A stretch of 64,000 nt of DNA from Ponticoccus alexandrii (lineage in GTDB: Bacteria > Pseudomonadota > Alphaproteobacteria > Rhodobacterales > Rhodobacteraceae). The notes under the pieces are model-generated. The model was not told where the DNA came from. It ran no database searches and was given only the letters and a program-made list of their open reading frames with translations. Location: the NCBI RefSeq assembly GCF_016806125.1, contig NZ_CP047166.1, forward strand, positions 124,001 to 188,000, in the 5' to 3' direction. The position numbers and the translations under genes were made by a program. Positions 1 through 8,615 of the stretch are shown here, piece after piece; within the stretch, counting starts at the first letter, position 1, and each line of letters begins with the position of its first letter.

Positions 1-1172
1 GCGTCGCGGTCCTGCACCTGATCCAGAAGGTCGTCCAGATGCCCCGCCACTTGCCCGATCTCGTCCGAGGACCGGCGCACGCCGTTGCGCGCGGACAGGT
101 TGCCCTCGCGCACTTCGCGCATGGTCTGGGTCATCTGCTCCAGAGGCGCGAAGACGCCCTTGGCCAGCCAAAGGAACAGCGGCACCGACAGCAGCAGCAC
201 GCCCGCGAAGGCGGCCAGCATGGTCAGGTAGGCCTTGCGCTTGGCGGCAGAGAAGGGTGCCTCTAGGAAACCCACATAGAGCATCCCCACGGGCCGGTCG
301 AAGCTGTCGCGCAGGGGCAGGTAGCCCGAGATATACCACTCGTTCACCACGAAGGCCCGGTTGAGCCAGGTCTGCCCTTCCTCCAAGACCGCGTGGCGGA
401 CCTCGGCGCTGACGCGGGTGCCAAGGGCACGCACGTCCTCGAAAAGGCGCACGTTGGTCGAAATGCGCACATCGTCGAGGAACAGCGTCGCGGTGCCCTG
501 CCGGTCGCCGCCGGTGATGGCGTTCAGGTAAACAAGGGCGTTGATCGTGTCGATGAAGGTCAGGTTGCGATTCAACAGGATGCCCCCCACCAGCGCGCCC
601 GCCTTGCCGTTCAGCCGCACCGGGGCGGCGGAATGCACGACCATGCCGCGATCCTCGGCGGCGCGGTCAGTGGGCACGGCGGCGCGGGTGGGGATCAGGT
701 CGATCTTCGCCTGCTGCTCCAGCGCGCCGGGAAAGCTGGCCAGAACCTCTGGCCCGAAGAGGTCGATGGCGGTGGCGGCCTGACCGTTCAGCGCGCTCTG
801 GATCACGGGCCAGTGCGCCTCGGTGCCTTCTGGTACGAAGGTGAGGAAGTCGAGCCCAAGCGCCTGCCGCTTGCCCGCGAAGAAAGAGGCCTGCCTCTCG
901 GGCGGAGCGTCCAGCACGGCGGCGAACTCGACCGAATCGGCCACGCCCGCCAGTTCGTCACCCGTCGTCCGCATGATCCGCGACAGGTATTGTTCCGCGA
1001 TCCGAAGATCGGATTCCACGTTTGCGATCAGGACCTTGTCGTAATCCGCCGTCCAGCGCGTCATTCCCAGCAACAGCAGAAGCGGCATCAGGATGATCAG
1101 CGGCGCGAGCGCGAGGAACAGCAGGCGGACGCGGATGGTCCGCAGCAGACCGCGCCGCGCCGCGCCGGTCAC
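1..1172 (-). CDS. Cache/HAMP membrane sensor, probable histidine kinase (C-terminus beyond window)
   Basis: N-terminal 390 residues of a membrane receptor whose output domain lies outside the window. A first membrane helix (about residues 12-34, Leu/Ile/Pro-rich) precedes a periplasmic cache-like domain of about 270 residues, containing FNTAITGGD-like blocks around 'NAITGGDRQGTATLF' and ending in the typical 'GMLYVGF'. A second helix (about 312-334) is followed by a HAMP domain ('APLEQMTQTMREVREGNL') that runs to the edge. The start is a GTG, 11 bases after the stop of the upstream DUF6505 gene; no ATG fits better. Whether the output is a kinase or a chemotaxis domain cannot be seen. The FDH operon encodes an orphan NtrC-type response regulator at 15306-16637, which makes a histidine kinase partner the best guess. 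Confidence 0.75.
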   Translation of the reverse strand, partial: MTGAARRGLLRTIRVRLLFLALAPLIILMPLLLLLGMTRWTADYDKVLIANVESDLRIAEQYLSRIMRTTGDELAGVADSVEFAAVLDAPPERQASFFAGKRQALGLDFLTFVPEGTEAHWPVIQSALNGQAATAIDLFGPEVLASFPGALEQQAKIDLIPTRAAVPTDRAAEDRGMVVHSAAPVRLNGKAGALVGGILLNRNLTFIDTINALVYLNAITGGDRQGTATLFLDDVRISTNVRLFEDVRALGTRVSAEVRHAVLEEGQTWLNRAFVVNEWYISGYLPLRDSFDRPVGMLYVGFLEAPFSAAKRKAYLTMLAAFAGVLLLSVPLFLWLAKGVFAPLEQMTQTMREVREGNLSARNGVRRSSDEIGQVAGHLDDLLDQVQDRD

Positions 1173-1182
1173 GGGGCCGCGC

Positions 1183-1752
1183 TCAATGCTTGCATCCCGG
1201 GCCGTGGACGTGACCCGGGCCGTCGCCATGATCGTGGTCGTGATCGTGGTCATGCCCGTGATCGTGCCCGTGCAGCGGCTCGGCATCGCCATGCACGGCG
1301 AATTGCGACAGGTCCGCCTGATCCGCCTCGATCACGCGGAACGCCTCGTTCACGCCCGCCTCTGTCAATTCGCGCGAGACGGTCAGCAGGGTGTTGGGGT
1401 CGTGATCCTCGCAGAGGTCGCCCATGTGAAAGATCTCTTCGCGGGCGACCGGGCGGGCGGCCTCGACCGAGGGCGCGCCGTAGTAGGTGACGAAATGCTG
1501 CGCCAGCGCCAGTTCCAGCGCCTCGATCTCGGACGGCTCCGCCTGTGTCACGGCGACGAAGGTCACGCGGCCGAAGGTTTCCAGCCCCAGCCAGCCGTTG
1601 GCAAAGGCCTGCCGTGCCTTGCCGACGAGGTCGCCCTCGGTCCAGTCCGAGAACTCGAACCCGCCGGAGATGCACCACTCGCCGGTCCGCGCCGGAGAGG
1701 CAAAGACGAACTGGTCGCTTTCGTCGAAATGGATGGCCCTTGCCAGTTTCAC
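1183..1752 (-). CDS. DUF6505 family protein with His/Asp-rich tail
   Basis: A 189-residue cytoplasmic protein of unknown function that resembles the DUF6505 proteins found beside formate dehydrogenase genes. It starts with GTG (VKLARAIHFDES) inside a GTGA overlap with the upstream ligase-like gene, so the two are translationally coupled. The last 30 residues are a run of HGHD/HDHD repeats ending in GCKH, with more than ten histidines, which is what metal-storage or metal-delivery tails look like (compare HypB or SlyD). It is third in a set of four accessory genes (DUF6494, Mrp, ligase-like, DUF6505), suggesting a role in metal or Fe-S supply to the dehydrogenase. That role is inferred from context. 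Confidence 0.7.
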   Translation of the reverse strand: MKLARAIHFDESDQFVFASPARTGEWCISGGFEFSDWTEGDLVGKARQAFANGWLGLETFGRVTFVAVTQAEPSEIEALELALAQHFVTYYGAPSVEAARPVAREEIFHMGDLCEDHDPNTLLTVSRELTEAGVNEAFRVIEADQADLSQFAVHGDAEPLHGHDHGHDHDHDHDHGDGPGHVHGPGCKH

Positions 1753-2453
1753 GGGGTGTCCTCCAGAAGCGTCGTGAGCGGGATCAACCGCGTGTCCTTG
1801 CCCACGCGCAGCAGCAACCCAAAATCCTCGTCCACGCCGAGGAAGGTGCCGGTGTCCGCGCCTCGGGTGGTCTCGTCGCCGATCCCATGGGCCAGCCCGC
1901 GCCATTCCGCGTGCAGCGGGCGGGGGCCTTCGTCTTCCCAGCGGGCAATCCACGCCAGCGTGTGCCGCGCCCAGCTTTCGACCAGCCGCGCCGGATCGAC
2001 ATCGGCGCAGCCCTCGACGAAAAGCGCGGTGCGGTCGGGGGTCAGGCCGGTCTCTTCCTGCGCGGGCAAGAGGTCGAGCGTGAAGGAGACGACCAGCCAG
2101 TCGGGTTGCGCGGCAGGGTCCTGCGTCGCGGCAAAGACCCGCATCCGCCCGCAGGTGGCGCCGTTGACGCGCAGGCCCCCGTCCCAGTCCAGATGCACCG
2201 CGACCTCTGGCGGGGCCAGCGCCCCCAGCGCGTTCTGGAAGCCGACGCCGCAAAGCGGCAGCATGGCCATGGCCTGCGCCAGCGGCACCTCGGGCGCCAG
2301 CACCAGCGCCGCTCCCACCCGGTCTGTGGCCACGCGCCATGTCACGAGGCCCGCGTCCACGCCCTGGATGGCGCGCAGCACGGCGGCTTCTGCCGGGTCG
2401 CGGGTGACGGCCTCGCCATGCATGGCCGGGGGGAAGGTCAGCGCCTCTGTCAT
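1749..2453 (-). CDS. Biotin/lipoate protein ligase-like protein (DUF4444 type)
   Basis: 234 residues resembling the biotin/lipoate A/B ligase fold with a C-terminal DUF4444-like segment. The N-terminal part carries the family's 'GVGFQNALGALAPPEVAVHLDWDGGLRVNG' region in the place where ligases bind the acyl-adenylate; the usual catalytic lysine environment is not obvious, so ligase activity is uncertain. It overlaps Mrp upstream by four bases and DUF6505 downstream by four bases, forming one operon. No lipoylated or biotinylated protein is encoded nearby, so the substrate is unknown. The constant association of this family with FDH accessory genes is known; the function is not. Confidence 0.65.
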   Translation of the reverse strand: MTEALTFPPAMHGEAVTRDPAEAAVLRAIQGVDAGLVTWRVATDRVGAALVLAPEVPLAQAMAMLPLCGVGFQNALGALAPPEVAVHLDWDGGLRVNGATCGRMRVFAATQDPAAQPDWLVVSFTLDLLPAQEETGLTPDRTALFVEGCADVDPARLVESWARHTLAWIARWEDEGPRPLHAEWRGLAHGIGDETTRGADTGTFLGVDEDFGLLLRVGKDTRLIPLTTLLEDTP

Positions 2454-3511
2454 GCGACGCCCTGATCCACCAGCGCCTTGGCGATGGCGTGGAAGGCCTG
2501 CGCCTGCGGACTGTCGGGCTGGCTGACCACGATCGGTGCGCCGCCGTCCGAGGCCAGCCGGATCTGCAGGTCCAGCGGGACCTCCGCCAGAAGGGGCACG
2601 CCCAGCTTCGCCGCCTCTGCCGCGACACCGCCGTGGCCGAAGACGTGCTCCTCATGCCCACACTTCGAACAGATATGCGTGGACATGTTCTCGATCATGC
2701 CGAGGATCGGCACGTTCAGCTGTTTGAACATGTCGATGCCCTTGCGCGCGTCCAGAAGCGCCACGTCCTGCGGGGTCGAGACGATCACCGCGCCATCGAC
2801 CTGCGCCTTCTGCGCCAGCGTCATCTGCACGTCGCCGGTGCCCGGCGGCAGGTCCACGATCAGCACGTCGAGCGCGCCCCATTGCACCTGCATCATCATC
2901 TGTTGCAGCGCGCCCATCAGCATCGGGCCACGCCAGACCACCGCCTGATCCTCGTTGGTCATCAGGCCGATGGACATCATCGTGACGCCGTGGTTGCGCA
3001 GCGGCAGGATGGTCTTGCCATCGGGCGAGGCAGGCCGCCCCGAAACCCCCAGCATGCGCGGCTGCGAGGGCCCGTAGACGTCGGCGTCCAAGAGGCCCAC
3101 GCGCCGACCCTGCTGCGCCAGCGCGCAGGCGAGGTTGGCCGAGACGGTGGACTTGCCCACGCCACCCTTGCCAGAGGCCACCGCGATCAGGTGGTTCACG
3201 CCGGGGATCTTCTGCGGGCCAGCCGGTTCCGCCTTGCGCTGTGGCTTCAGGTCCGGCGGCGGCGCCTTTTCGGTGTGCCCGGTCAGCGCGATCATCACCT
3301 TGGGCGCGCCGGCGGCCTTCAGCGTCGTCTCAGCCTGTTCCTGCACGGGCTGCCACTGGGCGGCCTGCTTCGGCGGCACCTCCATGACGAAGCGCACGGA
3401 GCCGTCTTCGCCCACGTTCAATGCACGCATCACGCCGGAAGAGACGATATCCTCGCCCCCCGGCCCCTTGATCCCCTTGAGAAGGGTCAGAACCTCGTCG
3501 CGATCCGGCAC
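2450..3511 (-). CDS. mrp: Mrp/NBP35-family P-loop ATPase (Fe-S cluster carrier)
   Basis: 353 residues. An N-terminal MIP18/DUF59-like domain (about 1-95) precedes a ParA/MinD-type ATPase with the deviant Walker A 'GKGGVGKST', the 'LIVDLPPGTGD' Walker B region and a CxxC pair ('CSKCGHE') that ligates a bridging 4Fe-4S cluster in this family. Mrp proteins carry and transfer Fe-S clusters in the cytoplasm. The gene sits directly after DUF6494 (adjacent stop and start) and overlaps the next gene. Its placement beside an FDH with many Fe-S clusters suggests a dedicated carrier, although housekeeping Mrp is also usually encoded as a single copy; which applies cannot be decided here. Confidence 0.92.
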   Translation of the reverse strand: MPDRDEVLTLLKGIKGPGGEDIVSSGVMRALNVGEDGSVRFVMEVPPKQAAQWQPVQEQAETTLKAAGAPKVMIALTGHTEKAPPPDLKPQRKAEPAGPQKIPGVNHLIAVASGKGGVGKSTVSANLACALAQQGRRVGLLDADVYGPSQPRMLGVSGRPASPDGKTILPLRNHGVTMMSIGLMTNEDQAVVWRGPMLMGALQQMMMQVQWGALDVLIVDLPPGTGDVQMTLAQKAQVDGAVIVSTPQDVALLDARKGIDMFKQLNVPILGMIENMSTHICSKCGHEEHVFGHGGVAAEAAKLGVPLLAEVPLDLQIRLASDGGAPIVVSQPDSPQAQAFHAIAKALVDQGVA

Positions 3512-3703
3512 TCAGTCCTGCCCCTTGATCTCGCCCGTGACCTCGTGGGTCAGGTCCAGCTCCTCGATGGTGACGACGGCCTTGACCTTGTAGGTCTTCC
3601 CGGCGGTCTCATGCTCACGCATCGCTTCTTCGATGGCCTGCTGCGAGGTGACGCCCACCTGCTTCAGGAACTTGCGCATCGACATGTTGAAATCGTCGCT
3701 CAT
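3512..3703 (-). CDS. DUF6494 family small protein
   Basis: A 63-residue soluble protein (MSDDFNMSMRKFLKQVGVTS...) of the DUF6494 type. It has a short amphipathic N-terminal helix ('SMRKFLKQVGVTSQQAIEEA') and a beta-rich C-terminal half. It is the first gene of the minus-strand accessory operon, with a good GGGAGAGAC ribosome site just before the ATG. Divergently placed from the cytochrome c gene with 56 bases between starts. No function is known; the family recurs next to Mrp in FDH islands. Confidence 0.7.
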   Translation of the reverse strand: MSDDFNMSMRKFLKQVGVTSQQAIEEAMREHETAGKTYKVKAVVTIEELDLTHEVTGEIKGQD

Positions 3704-3759
3704 CTCGTCTCTCCCATGGTCGTTGACGGATCGCTCTGGCGCGGCCTAGGCTGGGCGCC

Positions 3760-4497
3760 ATGCGTGTCTGGTTGCTGATACTGGTCCTTGCGGTGCTGCC
3801 CTTCAAGGCCGTGGCACAGGATCGGGCGGTCGCGCTCTATGCCCCGCCCGCGCTGGTGGACACCGGCCTGCTGGACTATGCGCTGCCCCGCTTCAAGCTG
3901 AAGACGCAGGTGCGCGTGAATCTGGTGGAGGCGCCCGAGGCCGCGCAGGTCGTGCTGGGCGAGGCCGGAACGCCGCTGTTTCAGGGCGGCGGGCAGGTCT
4001 GGGCGATGCAGGTCACCGATCAGACCGAGTGGACCGACCGCTTCGCCGACTGGCTGGGCGGCGAGATCGGCCTGACCACGGTGCTGTCCTACGCGCCCGA
4101 CGGCGCGCCGCTTTTCACCGCGCCCGAGGTGGCCGAGGCTGAGGCCGCGGCCCCGGTGATGGACGGCGACCCGGCGCTGGGCCTGACGGTCGCGCGGGTC
4201 AAATGCACGCGCTGCCACAGGGTCGAGCCGGGCGGCGGCGTGGTGGGCATCGGTTCCACCCCCAGCTTTTCCGTCCTGCGCAGCCTGCCCGACTGGCAGG
4301 ACCGCTTTGCCGCCTTCTACGCGCTGAACCCGCACCCGGCCTTCACACAGGTCGAGGACATCACGCCACCCTTCGACATCGCGCGGCCCAGCCCCATCGT
4401 GCCCATCGAGATGACGCTCGACGAGGTCGACGCGGTGCTGGCCTACGTCGCGGCGATGCAGGCCGCCGATCTTGGGGCGCCGCTGGCGCATCAGTGA
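3760..4497 (+). CDS. Periplasmic c-type cytochrome
   Basis: 245 residues with an N-terminal Sec signal peptide (about 1-20, ending AVAQ). Residues 20-130 have no heme motif and resemble a small substrate-binding-like segment ('YAPPALVDTGLLDYALPRFKLKTQV'). A class I cytochrome c domain follows with one heme site CTRCH at residues 149-153. A likely Met or His distal ligand lies in the 'PIVPIEMTLDEVDAVLAY' tail. It should accept or pass electrons in the periplasm, probably with the formate dehydrogenase membrane arm. The gene ends 7 bases into the convergent poly-ferredoxin gene. The N-terminal part resembles TupA-like anion-binding proteins only weakly; I do not claim a function for it. Confidence 0.8.
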   Translation: MRVWLLILVLAVLPFKAVAQDRAVALYAPPALVDTGLLDYALPRFKLKTQVRVNLVEAPEAAQVVLGEAGTPLFQGGGQVWAMQVTDQTEWTDRFADWLGGEIGLTTVLSYAPDGAPLFTAPEVAEAEAAAPVMDGDPALGLTVARVKCTRCHRVEPGGGVVGIGSTPSFSVLRSLPDWQDRFAAFYALNPHPAFTQVEDITPPFDIARPSPIVPIEMTLDEVDAVLAYVAAMQAADLGAPLAHQ

Positions 4498-6437
4498 TCG
4501 CGCCGCTTGCTGAGGTAATCGTCGGTGGTGCGCGGGCGCGGGCGATCCTTCCCCGCGAAGGGGTTGTCCTCGGCGTGGAACTGCGCGTTCACCCGGCAAT
4601 CGTCGCACATCTGGATCATCCGCAGCTTGTCGCCCGCGAACATGGCGTGGGAGGACAGCTTTTCCGTGATCCGCTCGATGGTGGATTTCACGCCGAAGAG
4701 CGTGCCGCATTCGATGCAGGGGAAGGGCTCTTCCTCCTTCAGGACGCGCTGGCTCAGCGCCGCCTGCGTCAGGTCGAGGCGCGGCTCCAGCGCAATGGCG
4801 TCCTCGGGGCAGATGTTGGCGCAGAGACCGCATTGCAGGCAGGCGTCTTCCTGAAAGCGCAGCTCGGGCCGGTCGGGGTTGTCGCCAAGCGCGCCCGAGG
4901 GGCAGAGCGAGACGCAGGACAGGCAGAGCGTGCAGGCGTCCTGATCCACCAGCACGGCGCCATAGGGCGCCCCTGTGGGCAGGTTCAGCACCTCGGTGCC
5001 GGGGTGCAGCGCGCGGGCTGCAAGGCGGGTGATCTGGCGCTGCGTGCCCATGGGGCGGACCGGCTGAGCGACCGGGGCCGGGGCTTCTTCGCCATAGAGG
5101 ACGTCGGTCATCGCGTCGGGGTCGGCGGGCTCCAGCAGGTGCACCGCCGTGTCGCCGCCGATGGCGCGGGCCAGCGCGACCTGCGCCTCTACGGCGTCGC
5201 GTTCGAAGCCCGGGCCGGGCAGAAGGCTGACAGAGGCGAAGCCGGCCCCCAAGGCGGTCACGATCTGGGCATGGCCGAAAGCGCCCAGCTTGGGCAATTC
5301 CAGCGGGATCAGGTCGGCGGGCAGGCCCGCGCCATGGCGCGCGGCAAGGCGGATCATCTCGGAGCCGTGGGCGTCATGCGCCAGCAGGCGCGGCGCGGTG
5401 CCGCCCGCCTTGAGATAGGCCTGCGCAAGGGTCTGCACGCGGCGCATGATCTCGTCCACCGGCGGGGCGTCGTAGGTGATCGCGCCGGAGGGGCAGGCGG
5501 CGGAACAGGCGCCGCAGCCCGCGCAGATCATCGGGTCGACGATCACATGCTCCCCGGCGGGGGTGATCGCGCCGGTGGGACACAGGTCGAGGCAGCGCGT
5601 GCAGCCGGTCTGTTCGGCGCGGGAATGGGCGCAGAGCAGCGGCTCCATCCTGACGTGCAGCACCTTCTCGAAGGTTCCGGTCAGGTGCGAGGCCGCCAGC
5701 ACGGCGGCAGAGACCGCCGCCGCGTGGCCCGGATCGGCGCGCAGGTAGCCCTCGCGCTTTTCATGCGCCGGGAACAGCGGCGTGGCACCGCGCAGATCCA
5801 GCAGGATATCGCACTCCGACACACCGCCGTCGCGCGGCTCGGTCAGGGTCAGCGGCCCGCGTCCGGCGGGATTCACCATGCGCAAGGCGTCGATGACCAC
5901 CTCGAACTGGCCCAGAGCACCCTTGGCGCGGCGCAACTGGCCGGTCAGCACGTCGTAGGCGCGGGTGTCGGGGATCTCGGCACCCTCGGGCAGCAGCACC
6001 GTCACGCCAAGGTGGTCCTTCAGCGCCTCGGCGGCGGGCAGGGCGACCTCTGGCGCGCCAAGGATCAGGCACAGCCCGTCCGAGACCACGTCCATGGTCT
6101 TTTCCGGCGCGGCGGTCAGCAGCGCCTCGGCGGTCAGCGCGGACATTTTGGCCAGTTTGGGGGCGGGATCGTCGCTCCACCCGGCGCGGTCGCGCAGGTC
6201 CAGAAGGGGGGGAGCGGCGACCCCAAGCTCTTCGGCGAGGGACTCGAAAACCGCCCCTTCCTGCGTGCAGCAGAAAATCGTGTCACCCTGCGTCAGGGCC
6301 TCTGCCGCGCGGTCGATCTGGGTGGTGCAGAGGGCGGAGCAGGCGGGGCGGACCTCACATCCGGTGGCCTCTGACAGGGCCTCTGCGTCGATGGTCTGCG
6401 TGCCTAGACAATCGCACGTTATCAAGGTCTTGACCAT
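4491..6437 (-). CDS. Multi-cluster 4Fe-4S protein of the FDH island
   Basis: 648 residues, cytoplasmic (no signal peptide). The ATG chosen follows a perfect GGAGGAAAC site; the open frame extends 29 codons further without a start signal. An N-terminal cysteine-rich motif (CDCLGTQTID...C...C) is followed by two ferredoxin pairs. The first has CTRCLDLCPTG and CAGCGACSAACPSG around residue 300; the second has CTLCLSCVSLCPSG and CLQCGLCANICPED around residue 520. A C-terminal CIECG...CDDC zinc- or cluster-type motif ends the protein. At least four 4Fe-4S clusters are expected. Such proteins flank DUF3305/DUF3306/TorD genes in FDH islands and are presumed electron-transfer or maturation partners. 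Divergent from the FDH operon. Confidence 0.85.
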   Translation of the reverse strand: MVKTLITCDCLGTQTIDAEALSEATGCEVRPACSALCTTQIDRAAEALTQGDTIFCCTQEGAVFESLAEELGVAAPPLLDLRDRAGWSDDPAPKLAKMSALTAEALLTAAPEKTMDVVSDGLCLILGAPEVALPAAEALKDHLGVTVLLPEGAEIPDTRAYDVLTGQLRRAKGALGQFEVVIDALRMVNPAGRGPLTLTEPRDGGVSECDILLDLRGATPLFPAHEKREGYLRADPGHAAAVSAAVLAASHLTGTFEKVLHVRMEPLLCAHSRAEQTGCTRCLDLCPTGAITPAGEHVIVDPMICAGCGACSAACPSGAITYDAPPVDEIMRRVQTLAQAYLKAGGTAPRLLAHDAHGSEMIRLAARHGAGLPADLIPLELPKLGAFGHAQIVTALGAGFASVSLLPGPGFERDAVEAQVALARAIGGDTAVHLLEPADPDAMTDVLYGEEAPAPVAQPVRPMGTQRQITRLAARALHPGTEVLNLPTGAPYGAVLVDQDACTLCLSCVSLCPSGALGDNPDRPELRFQEDACLQCGLCANICPEDAIALEPRLDLTQAALSQRVLKEEEPFPCIECGTLFGVKSTIERITEKLSSHAMFAGDKLRMIQMCDDCRVNAQFHAEDNPFAGKDRPRPRTTDDYLSKRRDH

Positions 6438-6775
6438 GTTTCCTCCGCTGGGTGAGGGCGCGTTTTCCGGCGGCGCCCACGGCCTGACTCGGCGGTTAGC
6501 TACACATGATTCGGGGGGCCTCACAACCGCTTTCCATTAGCGCCGCGCGGCCCGCGACCCCGCCTGCGGCGCGATTCGAAGCCGCTGATTCGCCCGTTCT
6601 CAATCCGCCCATTTCCTGAGCAAATCACTCATGTTGGACAGATTGGCCAAGCCGTCCCGGCGGCCCCCGTCAGGCCGGACAAAATGACCGGAAAGCGCGA
6701 TTGGAATACGATGGCGTACAAATCCGCTTTCGCGAACGCGAGACAATGCGCAAGGGTGAGGGCAAGGAGGAACCC
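6438..6775 (+). other. Divergent intergenic region between poly-ferredoxin and FDH operon
   Basis: This gap must hold promoters for both the 4Fe-4S gene and the dehydrogenase operon. I find no sigma-54 type GG-N10-GC element and no convincing -35/-10 pair. The palindrome TTGGCCAA lies at 6643-6650, with a TTGGAC ten bases upstream. The last 75 bases are open in the DUF3305 frame. Confidence 0.4.
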
Positions 6776-7345
6776 GTGGTCCATCACAACCCGAAAGCCT
6801 ATCGTACCCTGCCGGTGGGTGTGGTCCTGCGCCGCACACCCGGCGTCACGCGTTGGGCAAAGTGGCACTGGTCCTGTTCCGCCGTCCTGCCGGGGGCCGC
6901 GCCCGCCGAATGGAAAGAGATGCGCCGCGAGGGCGAGGCGGTGGAATACCACGCCGCGACCCCGGTTCTGGAACTGCACGGCGCCGAGGCTGAGGCCTAT
7001 CTGCACGGGCTGTCCATCGCGGTGCCCAGCCTCTACGTCGTCATGCGCTCGGTCCACGGGCAGGCCTTTCCCTACGAGATCCTGCTGGTGACGGCCTCGC
7101 CCTACGAGGCGCAGGATTACACCGACAGCGGCGAAGAGGTGGTCGAGAAGGTCCCGATGCCCGCCGGGCTGGTGGCCTGGGTGCAGGACTTCGTTGAAGA
7201 ACATTACCGCGAAGAGACCTTCGTCAAACGCAAGCGCGACAAGAAGCGGGTGGACCTGTCGCAGGACGGCATCGGCGATCCGCGCATCGGCAAGGCGGCG
7301 GATGTCTATGCCTCTCCGGCGCTGAAACGGGGGCGTCTGCAATGA
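6776..7345 (+). CDS. DUF3305 domain protein (FDH accessory)
   Basis: 189 residues from a GTG start (VVHHNPKAYRTLPVGVV). This start is chosen because AAGGAGG lies five bases upstream; an ATG at 6746 in the same frame has no ribosome site. A single soluble domain with the DUF3305 hallmark 'TRWAKWHW...W' near the N-terminus and a basic 'KRKRDKKR' stretch near residue 155. Function unknown; in alphaproteobacteria the family occurs with DUF3306 and TorD upstream of FDH structural genes. Ends in an ATGA overlap with the DUF3306 gene. Confidence 0.78.
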   Translation: MVHHNPKAYRTLPVGVVLRRTPGVTRWAKWHWSCSAVLPGAAPAEWKEMRREGEAVEYHAATPVLELHGAEAEAYLHGLSIAVPSLYVVMRSVHGQAFPYEILLVTASPYEAQDYTDSGEEVVEKVPMPAGLVAWVQDFVEEHYREETFVKRKRDKKRVDLSQDGIGDPRIGKAADVYASPALKRGRLQ

Positions 7346-7941
7346 GCGATTTCTGGTCCCGCCGCCGCGCCGCCGTTCAGGCCGAGCATCGCGCCGAAGA
7401 GGCCGAGCAGGAGGCCGCCGTTCAGGCCCGCACCGAGCAGGCGCTGGCCGAGCGGTCGGACGAGGACCTGCTGGCCGAGGCCGGGCTGCCCCTGCCCGAG
7501 GACATCGTCAGCGGCGAGCAGGTGCAGGCCTTCCTCAAGGCCGCGCTGCCGCAACGGCTGAAGACCCGCGCGCTGCGTGCGCTGTGGAAGTCGAACCCGG
7601 TGCTGGCCTGCGTGGACGGGCTGAACGATTACGACGGCGATTTCACCGCCAAGGCCTACGAGGGCCAGACCGTCAAGACGCTCTACAAGGTCGGGCGCGG
7701 GCTGGTGGATACCTTCGCGGATCTCAAGCCCGCCGTCGCCGCGCCCGAGCCGGACATGGACGAGGCCTCCGAGGTCGCGCCGGAAGAGGACGCAGCCCCG
7801 CAGGAGCCCGTGTTGATGGCCGCTGAGGCGATGCCGCAGCCAGCACCGATCACCGCCGCCGCCGAGCCGGAGGCCGACCCGATCCCGGTCGCCTCGCGCC
7901 GGATGCGTTTCACATTCGACCCGCAGGAAGGAGCGTCATGA
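7342..7941 (+). CDS. DUF3306 domain protein (FDH accessory)
   Basis: 199 residues, soluble. The N-terminal part begins 'MSDFWSRRRAAVQAE' and is an Ala/Glu-rich helix (about 1-45), followed by the conserved 'LPQRLKTRALRALWKSNPVLACVDGLNDYDGDF' core (long motif at about residues 70-105) and an acidic, Pro/Ala/Glu-rich disordered tail. It is coupled by ATGA overlaps to DUF3305 and TorD, so the three are made together. Biochemical role unknown; presumably assembly of FdhABC. Confidence 0.78.
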   Translation: MSDFWSRRRAAVQAEHRAEEAEQEAAVQARTEQALAERSDEDLLAEAGLPLPEDIVSGEQVQAFLKAALPQRLKTRALRALWKSNPVLACVDGLNDYDGDFTAKAYEGQTVKTLYKVGRGLVDTFADLKPAVAAPEPDMDEASEVAPEEDAAPQEPVLMAAEAMPQPAPITAAAEPEADPIPVASRRMRFTFDPQEGAS

Positions 7942-8540
7942 CCGCCGCCACCGCGCCGCAGATTGCCGAGGAAGACCGCCTCCGCGCCGATCTCTACAAC
8001 TTTCTGGGCCTGATCCTGTCGGGCCCGCCGGACGAGTTGCTGCTGGCCCAGACCGCCACCCTGTCGGGTGACGCCGGCCCGCTGGGGCAGGCGATCACGA
8101 CGCTGGCCAAGATGGCCAAGGTTTCGAAGCCCAAGTCCGTCGCCTCCGAGTACAACAAGCTCTTCATCGGGCTGGGGCGCGGCGAGCTTCTGCCCTACGC
8201 GTCCTTCTACCTGACCGGTTTCCTGAACGAAAAGCCGCTGGCGGTGCTGCGGCAGGACATGCGGGCGCAGGGTCTGGCGCGGGCCGAGACTGTCTTTGAA
8301 CCCGAGGACAACATCGCCAGCCTGATGGAGATGATGGGCGCGCTGATCGTGGGCCGCTTTGGCACGCCCGCCTCGCTGGGACAGCAGCGCGACTTCTTCA
8401 ACAAGCACATCGGGCCGTGGGCGGGGCACTTCTTTGCCGACCTCGAGGGCGCGAAGAACTCGGTTTTCTACGCCCCGGTGGGCACCATCGGCCGCTGCTT
8501 CGTCGAGATCGAGGCAGAGGCCTTCCGCATGGGCGGATAG
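7938..8540 (+). CDS. TorD/DmsD-family chaperone
   Basis: 200 residues, all-helical, of the TorD family that binds the Tat signal and guides molybdo- or tungsto-enzyme maturation in the cytoplasm. The family features are visible: 'LRADLYNFLGLILSGPPDE' at the N-terminus, 'YNKLFIGLGRGELLPYASFYLTG' in the middle (the Y-x3-F-x3-G...P-x3-S-x-Y pattern) and 'HIGPWAGHFF' later. Its likely client is FdhA, encoded two genes downstream, whose Tat signal is clear. Overlaps DUF3306 by four bases. Confidence 0.85.
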   Translation: MTAATAPQIAEEDRLRADLYNFLGLILSGPPDELLLAQTATLSGDAGPLGQAITTLAKMAKVSKPKSVASEYNKLFIGLGRGELLPYASFYLTGFLNEKPLAVLRQDMRAQGLARAETVFEPEDNIASLMEMMGALIVGRFGTPASLGQQRDFFNKHIGPWAGHFFADLEGAKNSVFYAPVGTIGRCFVEIEAEAFRMGG

Positions 8541-8615
8541 GGGTTTCAACCGCCGGTCGGACTGCCGGCACTTTCGGCGCTCAGGCGCTGCAACACGAAG
8601 AAGAGGAGGCTCTTG

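Noticed and set aside
1186-1275. CRISPR-like or tandem DNA repeat
   Set aside because: The periodicity is caused by codons for the His/Asp tail of DUF6505 and has no spacers.
6438-6775. A sigma-54 promoter before the FDH operon
   Set aside because: No GG-N10-GC element was found and the local NtrC-type regulator lacks the sigma-54 contact motif.
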